A stretch of 38,147 nucleotides of DNA from Bacillus sp. FJAT-27245 (GTDB taxonomy: Bacteria > Bacillota > Bacilli > Bacillales > Cytobacillaceae). The position numbers were made by a program, and so were the translations under genes. Below, piece after piece: positions 33,075-38,147 of the stretch. The first letter of the stretch is position 1. Every line of letters starts with the position of its first letter. The notes under the pieces were generated by a model that did no database searches, was not told where the DNA came from, and saw only the letters and a list, made by a program, of their open reading frames with translations. The DNA lies in NCBI RefSeq assembly GCF_001273955.1, contig NZ_LIGI01000001.1, positions 2,535,996 to 2,574,142 on the forward strand, written 5' to 3'.

Positions 33075-33536
33075 TCATTCAGCCCGCCATTTATTTGTAA
33101 AAAGCTGCATCAGCTGTTTGACCTGGTCATTGACCAAAAGAACTTTTTGCCTCTCATCGATGCTTGCCAAAGGCAATGCCGGAAGCCAAATTAGCGATCC
33201 GTTAAGGTTTTCCTCTGCATTCCGCCATTCCTGGGCTGATGTAAGAAAGAAGATATTCCGGATTCCCTCATCAGCAAGCCGTTCTTCCCACTTAGAGAGG
33301 CGGGCGAAGGCTTCCGCCACACCTTCCTCCTTCAGATATGTAAAAGGTGGTAACAGCAGTACTCTGCCGGTAAATTGCCTTTCCAGCTGTGTCGCGAGCA
33401 GGCCGATGTACTCTGCCGCCGATGCAGCCCCGGCAAGCCCCTCTCCAAATTCGAGTGGAACTAATTGGATAATCGCTGTATCCACATATTCTTTTGCCTC
33501 AATATAGGATTTTATATCTTCTGCGGACCATTTCAT
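33075..33536 (-). CDS. ypiF: YpiF, DUF2487 protein of unknown function
   Basis: 153 residues, soluble. Sequence features include MKWSAEDIKSYIEAKEYVDTA, IGLLATQLERQFTGRVLLLPPFTY and IFFLTSAQEW; the pattern and place between ypiB and qcrA match the YpiF family of Bacillus. The family has no established function. GGAG lies six bases before the ATG. A terminator hairpin after ypiB separates it partly from ypiA-ypiB; the qcr promoter lies just beyond its stop. Confidence 0.85.
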   Translation of the reverse strand: MKWSAEDIKSYIEAKEYVDTAIIQLVPLEFGEGLAGAASAAEYIGLLATQLERQFTGRVLLLPPFTYLKEEGVAEAFARLSKWEERLADEGIRNIFFLTSAQEWRNAEENLNGSLIWLPALPLASIDERQKVLLVNDQVKQLMQLFTNKWRAE

Positions 33537-33585
33537 ATTTTTCTCCTCGCAATCTTATTTATTGGTTTAATCTTACCATTGCAAA

Positions 33586-33607
33586 AGAAAAACCTGCTTA
33601 GAGCAGG
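33586..33607 (-). terminator. Terminator overlapping the ypiB stop
   Basis: Minus strand CCTGC-TCTAA-GCAGG followed by TTTTTC. The short stem includes the stop codon in the loop. Confidence 0.65.
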
Positions 33608-34164
33608 CTCCCGTTTGGCTGGTCTTTTTTCAGTTTGTTCAATTGCTCGGTAAAGGCAAGGAAAGCTTCCTTGTCCTGTTTGTCGAGCGCCTCGTCGATC
33701 AGCAACAGAAGTTTTTCCTGGTTAAAGCGCTGAATGCTATGCAGGAGGAATTTTTCAGCATCGGCCCGGTCCTTTTCATTGACCTGCAAATGCCTTGGAA
33801 CATAAGGATTATCCTCAAGAACCGCGGCATACTGATGGACTTTGTTCGACGCATTGAAATTCAGCTGGATATAAATTTCTTCGTCCCTGTTCAGCCGGAT
33901 ATCATGGAAAGACTTTTCCGCGTCGGTTGTCATAATATTTTCCTTATAAAAACGGAATGGCACTTTATCTGTGCAATGGGCGGACATAATAAGGCCTCTT
34001 GGGCAATATTGGGCCTGTTCGACGAAATGCACCTTCTCCATCAACTGGTCATGGCTCATTAGATAATTCAGGATCCACACGCATTCTCTTCTCTTTAACT
34101 GGTAATGGTTCAAAAACCATCTGATAAAGTCCTTTTTCTCGTTGACAGATACAGGGGTTGCCAT
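33598..34164 (-). CDS. ypiB: YpiB (ReoY-like), UPF0302 domain plus IDEAL domain
   Basis: 188 residues. The UPF0302 domain covers about 1-140 ([70 protein letters not shown]), and a C-terminal IDEAL motif follows ([17 protein letters not shown], about 150-166). The Listeria homologue ReoY promotes ClpCP degradation of MurA and so limits peptidoglycan synthesis; I infer the same role here. AGGAGGG precedes the ATG. It lies 33 bp after ypiA. Confidence 0.92.
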   Translation of the reverse strand: MATPVSVNEKKDFIRWFLNHYQLKRRECVWILNYLMSHDQLMEKVHFVEQAQYCPRGLIMSAHCTDKVPFRFYKENIMTTDAEKSFHDIRLNRDEEIYIQLNFNASNKVHQYAAVLEDNPYVPRHLQVNEKDRADAEKFLLHSIQRFNQEKLLLLIDEALDKQDKEAFLAFTEQLNKLKKDQPNGSLL

Positions 34165-34197
34165 GATCGTTTCCCTCCTCTGCGAGTTTAAACTTTA

Positions 34198-35457
34198 CTA
34201 ATTCTGGGACAGGCGTTCAACCAGGTCTGCATATTCTTCATTTATAGGGTAACGCCTTAACAACTCATTAAAAATTTCGGCAGCCAGAGCGGTTTTTCCT
34301 TCTTCAATTAAAAAATATCCATAATTGTTCATAAAATTTTCATTATTTTCGAAAAATGGGTATGCAGCCTCGTAATTTTCCTGCGCCCTCCCGTATTCCT
34401 CCAGATGGCCAAATGCAACAGCGGCATCCCAATGGAATTGCGGCTCGGCATGTTCCTCCACGTCCACAGCCTCGATAAGATCAATGACGTCTTCATATCT
34501 TTCCTGGTGGATGAACAGCTTGTTGAGCGTAAGGGCTGCTTCCGTAAAGCCGGGATCAAGTGCGATTGCATCCCTTAACAATTGTTCAGCCTCTTCCTGC
34601 CTGCCAAGCTTCAAAGCAACCTTACCTCCATAGTAGTGGAGATCCTTGTTGAATTCGTCCTGCTTGATTCCATCCATAACAGCCTGGAGCGCATTGTCGA
34701 GGAGTTCTTCCCTTTCATAGGCTTGGGCCAGATGAAGGTAAAGGGAATGGTATTCAGGGTCTAACGTTTTTAGTTCCTCGAATCTCTCGATGGCTGCCCT
34801 GTTGTATCCCGCTTGGAGCGCTGTAAAGGCGCAGCCGAATAATGTGTTGATCTCAACCTTGTTTTCAAGCGCTTTTTCATAATATGGCATCGCGGCCTCA
34901 AACGCCCCGGATGCGCTTAAGCAGTCTGCAAGCCTTTGATGGATGCTAACGCCTGCAATTTCATCATCCGATTTTAAAACTTCCTTATAATAGCTTATTG
35001 CTTTCTTCATTTCCCCCATGGAGCCATATAATTCCGCGAGCGCGAAATCCACCACCGTTTCATCCGGCAATGCCTCCTTGGCGCTCCGAAGCTTTCTCTC
35101 GCTGACCTCGTATAATCCTTGAAGCTGGTATAAATCAGCAAGGAGGATAAGCGCTTCCCCGTAGGAAGGGTCATCTTCTTCAATTTCCTCAAGCAAAAGG
35201 ATCGCCTTTTCTTCCTCGCCATTGTCGACATAGGCCTCTGCGAGAAGGACAATAATCTCCCCTTCACCAGGGTAATACAAGAGGAGGTTCTCAAAAAGGG
35301 CAATGGCCTCCTGGAGGAAACCGTATTGCAAAAGCCTTTCAGCCAGCTCGAATTTTTCCTCGGGCAGCCCGCTTTTTAATACTTCATTATATTCCTCGAT
35401 AGCCTCCTTATGTTGGCCATTTTCAAGCAAATCAATAATTTTATTCGTCTTTTCCAT
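34198..35457 (-). CDS. ypiA: YpiA, tetratricopeptide-repeat protein
   Basis: 419 residues, acidic, almost wholly TPR helices: successive 34-residue units with the W/L/G/Y/A/F/A/P pattern (for example FALAELYGSMGEMKKAISYY and HYYGGKVALKLGRQEEAEQL), about ten to twelve repeats. No signal or TM segment, so it is a cytoplasmic scaffold. It is co-transcribed with ypiB; partners are unknown. GGAGCGAG lies about ten bases before the ATG. Confidence 0.92.
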   Translation of the reverse strand: MEKTNKIIDLLENGQHKEAIEEYNEVLKSGLPEEKFELAERLLQYGFLQEAIALFENLLLYYPGEGEIIVLLAEAYVDNGEEEKAILLLEEIEEDDPSYGEALILLADLYQLQGLYEVSERKLRSAKEALPDETVVDFALAELYGSMGEMKKAISYYKEVLKSDDEIAGVSIHQRLADCLSASGAFEAAMPYYEKALENKVEINTLFGCAFTALQAGYNRAAIERFEELKTLDPEYHSLYLHLAQAYEREELLDNALQAVMDGIKQDEFNKDLHYYGGKVALKLGRQEEAEQLLRDAIALDPGFTEAALTLNKLFIHQERYEDVIDLIEAVDVEEHAEPQFHWDAAVAFGHLEEYGRAQENYEAAYPFFENNENFMNNYGYFLIEEGKTALAAEIFNELLRRYPINEEYADLVERLSQN

Positions 35458-35478
35458 CTTTTTCTCGCTCCGAACCTT

Positions 35479-36375
35479 TTATTTTATGGCAAAAAAGGAA
35501 TGGGTTTTAACTTTAATATGCTCCCCGTTTCCTTCTGCAAAATCAGTGCGGTTGCCAAACCGAATTATTTTCCCTCTTTGGACTGTCATCGCAAGCTTAT
35601 CACTATGATACAGGAATAAAGACTTTTCATCCGCACCATCCAGTCCCTCATCCCAATATAGATTATAGCTTAACTCGGCATTATGCATCAGGCTGGACCT
35701 CCAGGGAAATAGGCCCATCTCGTTCAATGCCTGGGAACCAATCGGCACACATTCCTCAAGTTCATCGTCCAGGGAAGGAATCCTTTCAGCTTCCATGACT
35801 TTTTTCCACTTTGCCAATAGCATTTTTTTCTGGCCTTCCTCACGGAGCGGAACCATCGGAATAAGCGGGCAATTATAGGGGAATAACGCCTCCCGGATCC
35901 ATCCCCAAGGTATTTTGCCAAACAGGTCGGGAGTGGTAAATTCCACAAAAACAGCAGGAAGCTTCCTCCTTTTGCATTCCCTCAATACCGAGGGGCACAA
36001 TAGGCCAATGGGAATTTTGATTCCGATCGCATAATCGGCGGGGATTCCCGACAAGTTTCCCGCCACCCCCGCAAGCTTCTCGCCAACCTCCCTTTCATAC
36101 TCCGCCTTTACGTAGGTAAGAATTGTCGTACATCCGTTTTTTAAATATTTTTCTTCAATGTGCGCCTTCGCTCCAGCTGGGGGGATGTCGGTAAGGCCCC
36201 CTTCAAGAACTGAATACGTCGGGGTCATCAAAAACGCATCAACATTCATCTTCATATACGAATATGCCGGCAAATCCCCGCGGACGGAGGATACTTTTTC
36301 CCCATCTGTCAGAATGGACTGCCGTACTCTTCCGGCTTCCCTTAAAATAGAGGCATTTTCAATAATGTAAGGCAT
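35479..36375 (-). CDS. Uncharacterised protein, possibly a degenerate amidohydrolase-fold protein
   Basis: 298 residues from the ATG at 36375, with AAAGGGTG upstream. I do not recognise the family with certainty. The opening IIENASILREAGRVRQSILTDG and the close LAMTVQRGKIIRFGNRTDF resemble the split beta-domain that flanks the barrel of metal-dependent amidohydrolases, and LTDIPPAGAKAHIEEKYLKNGCTT resembles the region after the HxH motif. The HxH and later metal histidines are not present, so a metal hydrolase activity is doubtful. It lies between ypiA and aroA, outside the B. subtilis gene order as I recall it. Confidence 0.6.
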   Translation of the reverse strand: MPYIIENASILREAGRVRQSILTDGEKVSSVRGDLPAYSYMKMNVDAFLMTPTYSVLEGGLTDIPPAGAKAHIEEKYLKNGCTTILTYVKAEYEREVGEKLAGVAGNLSGIPADYAIGIKIPIGLLCPSVLRECKRRKLPAVFVEFTTPDLFGKIPWGWIREALFPYNCPLIPMVPLREEGQKKMLLAKWKKVMEAERIPSLDDELEECVPIGSQALNEMGLFPWRSSLMHNAELSYNLYWDEGLDGADEKSLFLYHSDKLAMTVQRGKIIRFGNRTDFAEGNGEHIKVKTHSFFAIK

Positions 36376-36468
36376 CCCATCACCCTTTAGCAAGTCTTAA
36401 GACAAGCTATGCGAAAAGGGGAAAAATATGCCGGTACAAAGCCCGCAAAAAATATCGCCTGGAATATG

Positions 36469-36497
36469 GAAAAGGCGCCAACTTAAGAGCTGGCGCC
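36469..36497 (-). terminator. Terminator of aroA
   Basis: Minus strand TGGCGCC-type arms (36491-36497 with 36474-36480) around ten bases, then TTTTCC. It ends the tyrA-aroA transcript. Confidence 0.8.
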
Positions 36498-36549
36498 ACT
36501 TACCAATTTTGCCTGGACACAAAGGATTATGCTCCCGCCCTCAATGAAA

Positions 36550-37839
36550 TCACTTTTGCAAACTGTCCAGGTGGATGAAAAAGTCAGGGTAGGAGACAGC
36601 GATGGACTCGGTGTCGCGAAGCTCAATTCCGCTGTTGCTTATTAGCCCCGCCACCGCAAGCATCATGCCGATTCGATGGTCGCCATGGCTTGTAACGCTC
36701 CCGTTGCCAAGTTTCGTTCCACCGGAAATGACCATCCCATCCGGAGTTGTTTCAATCTTCGCACCAAGCTTTCTCAATTCTGCAGCGACCGTTTCAATCC
36801 GGTCGGTCTCTTTAACCCGCAGTTCGGCTGCATCCCGAATGACGGTTTCACCTTCTGCCTGTGTTGCTAGCAGGGCAATGACTGGCAGTTCATCAATAAG
36901 CCTTGGAATTAGTTCCCCGCCAATTGTTGTACCTTTCAGGCGCGAATGCTTTACCAGGATGTCTCCTGATGGTTCAAACGTATCGCCTGAAGTCCGGATA
37001 ATGGAGAAATCAGCTTCCATCTTTTCAAGGACATCGAGGATCCCTGTACGAGTCCAATTTAAGCCAACATTTTTCAGTATGATTTCACTTCCAGGAACAA
37101 GCAATCCGGCCGCAAGGAAGAAGGCGGCCGACGAAATGTCACCGGGAACCTCTATTTCGGCCCCGTATAGTTTTTGCCCGCCTTCAATTGCGATTGTCTT
37201 TCCGGATGTTTCAATTTTTCCGCCAAACAGACGGATCATTCTTTCCGTATGGTCCCTTGTTGGGGCGATTTCAGTAATGGATGTCTCTCCCTTAGCCTGC
37301 AGGCCGGCAAGGAGAAGGGCAGATTTTACCTGAGCGCTCGCAACTGGAAGCGAATAGTCTATCCCTTTCAGGCTTCCCCCAGTGATAGTAATCGGAATGA
37401 ACTTGCCGTTTTCGCGCCCATCAATCATCGCGCCCATATCCTTTAAAGGAGCCGTTACCCTGTTCATAGGCCTTTTGGCAATCGATTCATCACCAGTAAG
37501 CCTCGATACAAACGGACTGCCTGATAATAATCCCATCATAAGCCTGATAGTCGTACCTGAATTGCCCACATCGAGTAGGCCGTTGTATTCTTGAAGCCCT
37601 TGGAGCCCATTTCCGGCTATTTTTACTTCGGTGCCGGAGGCTTCTATGTTTACCCCAAGCTTTCGGAAACAGGAAACAGTGCTCAGGCAATCATTCCCCG
37701 GGAGAAAATTCTTAACGGCAGTTGTTCCATAGGCAATTGCGCCGAACATGACAGCCCTGTGGGAAATGGATTTATCACCGGGAATACTTATTTCCCCGGA
37801 CAGTCCTGCGCTCGCAGGCATTATATTTATTTGATTCAA
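36550..37839 (-). CDS. aroA: 5-enolpyruvylshikimate-3-phosphate synthase
   Basis: 429 residues from TTG at 37839: GGAGGTG lies six bases upstream, which fits better than the ATG at 37860. The gene is called aroE in older B. subtilis naming. Conserved stretches are [13 protein letters not shown] (PEP and shikimate-phosphate contacts), [59 protein letters not shown] and [11 protein letters not shown]. It makes EPSP in the shikimate pathway. The frame lies 24 bp after tyrA, so aromatic amino acid genes are clustered. Confidence 0.97.
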   Translation of the reverse strand: MNQINIMPASAGLSGEISIPGDKSISHRAVMFGAIAYGTTAVKNFLPGNDCLSTVSCFRKLGVNIEASGTEVKIAGNGLQGLQEYNGLLDVGNSGTTIRLMMGLLSGSPFVSRLTGDESIAKRPMNRVTAPLKDMGAMIDGRENGKFIPITITGGSLKGIDYSLPVASAQVKSALLLAGLQAKGETSITEIAPTRDHTERMIRLFGGKIETSGKTIAIEGGQKLYGAEIEVPGDISSAAFFLAAGLLVPGSEIILKNVGLNWTRTGILDVLEKMEADFSIIRTSGDTFEPSGDILVKHSRLKGTTIGGELIPRLIDELPVIALLATQAEGETVIRDAAELRVKETDRIETVAAELRKLGAKIETTPDGMVISGGTKLGNGSVTSHGDHRIGMMLAVAGLISNSGIELRDTESIAVSYPDFFIHLDSLQK

Positions 37840-37863
37840 TTCGTGCACCTCCGGGTCCATGCT

Positions 37864-38147
37864 TTATAGTTCGTATGATGTAGGGAATGAAGAGTATGCC
37901 TGGATGCATTTCTCAGCCCTTTCCCTATCGTTGGCAGTCTGGAAGCTAATGGCCAGGGCTCCGTATATTTCTTCCCTTGTTTCAATGATCCGGATATTCG
38001 TGATGCTGATTTCTTCTTTTGCAAGATAGCCGGTGACTTCCGAGATAACCCCGGGATAGTCGGGAACATCGACGTACAAATCATAAAATGCCGGAATTGC
38101 CCCCTTTTCTTTCACGGGAAGCCCGTCGCGGAAAAGTTTTGCTTCCG
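37864..38147 (-). CDS. tyrA: Prephenate dehydrogenase TyrA, C-terminal ACT domain (5' part beyond window)
   Basis: 94 codons are visible; the frame continues off the right edge (AKLFRDGLPVKEKGAIPAF), so no start is in the window. The sequence is an ACT regulatory domain: YDLYVDVPDYPGVISEVTGYLAKE, ISITNIRIIETREEIYGA and AISFQTANDRERAEKCI. In B. subtilis TyrA the ACT domain follows the NAD-dependent dehydrogenase domain and allows feedback control by aromatic amino acids. Position before aroA supports tyrA. Confidence 0.93.
   Translation of the reverse strand, partial: EAKLFRDGLPVKEKGAIPAFYDLYVDVPDYPGVISEVTGYLAKEEISITNIRIIETREEIYGALAISFQTANDRERAEKCIQAYSSFPTSYEL

Overview
The window is chromosomal DNA from an endospore-forming member of the Bacillaceae. 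From positions 9296 to 38147 its gene order follows the Bacillus subtilis region running from yppG to tyrA: yppGFE, [recU-ponA], ypoC-nth-dnaD, asnS, aspB-ypmB-ypmA, dinG, panDCB, birA-cca-bshA-bshB1-mgsA-dapB-ypjD, ypjC, ypjB-ypjA, qcrCBA, ypiF-ypiB-ypiA, aroA-tyrA. Sporulation genes (yppG, ypjB), bacillithiol genes (bshA, bshB1) and the three-subunit menaquinol:cytochrome c reductase with a covalent-heme Cys in cytochrome b all agree with this placement. Almost everything is on the minus strand.

Layout. 1-2649: mrfB (cut by the edge) and mrfA, the mitomycin-repair exonuclease/helicase pair. 2650-9295: a block that, as I recall B. subtilis, is absent there between yprA and yppG. It holds a Crp/Fnr regulator, a short hybrid-cluster protein Hcp, an Hsp20 chaperone, and two Opp/Dpp-type permease genes. 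The second permease gene is fused in frame to an M1-type zinc metallopeptidase domain. 9296-10421: small Ypp proteins. 10422-10459: a 38-bp perfect palindrome made of two Tn5/Nextera 19-bp mosaic ends, so this is sequencing adapter and not genome. It truncates yppE on its left and leaves only a Gly/Thr-rich tail, inferred to be the end of ponA, on its right. recU and most of ponA are therefore missing from this assembly. 10788-38147: conserved housekeeping operons.

Functions group into DNA repair and replication (MrfAB, Nth, DnaD, DinG), translation and tRNA maturation (AsnS, Cca), amino acid and cofactor synthesis (AspB, PanBCD, BirA, DapB, AroA, TyrA), thiol and methylglyoxal metabolism (BshA, BshB1, MgsA), respiration (QcrABC), cell-wall control (YpiB/ReoY) and sporulation. 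Many genes overlap by 4-28 bp or sit within 15 bp of each other, giving operons such as ypjD-dapB-mgsA-bshB1-bshA-cca-birA and panBCD.

The observations most worth following are (1) the adapter-derived false join; (2) the permease-peptidase fusion, whose predicted topology puts the peptidase outside the cell, with no ATPase or binding protein beside it; (3) a perfect TGTGAT-N4-ATCACA operator at the exact class II (-41.5) position of a predicted hcp promoter, next to a regulator carrying the CRP-type recognition residues RETVSR; and (4) a long panB leader with competing stem-loops and a terminator-like hairpin.
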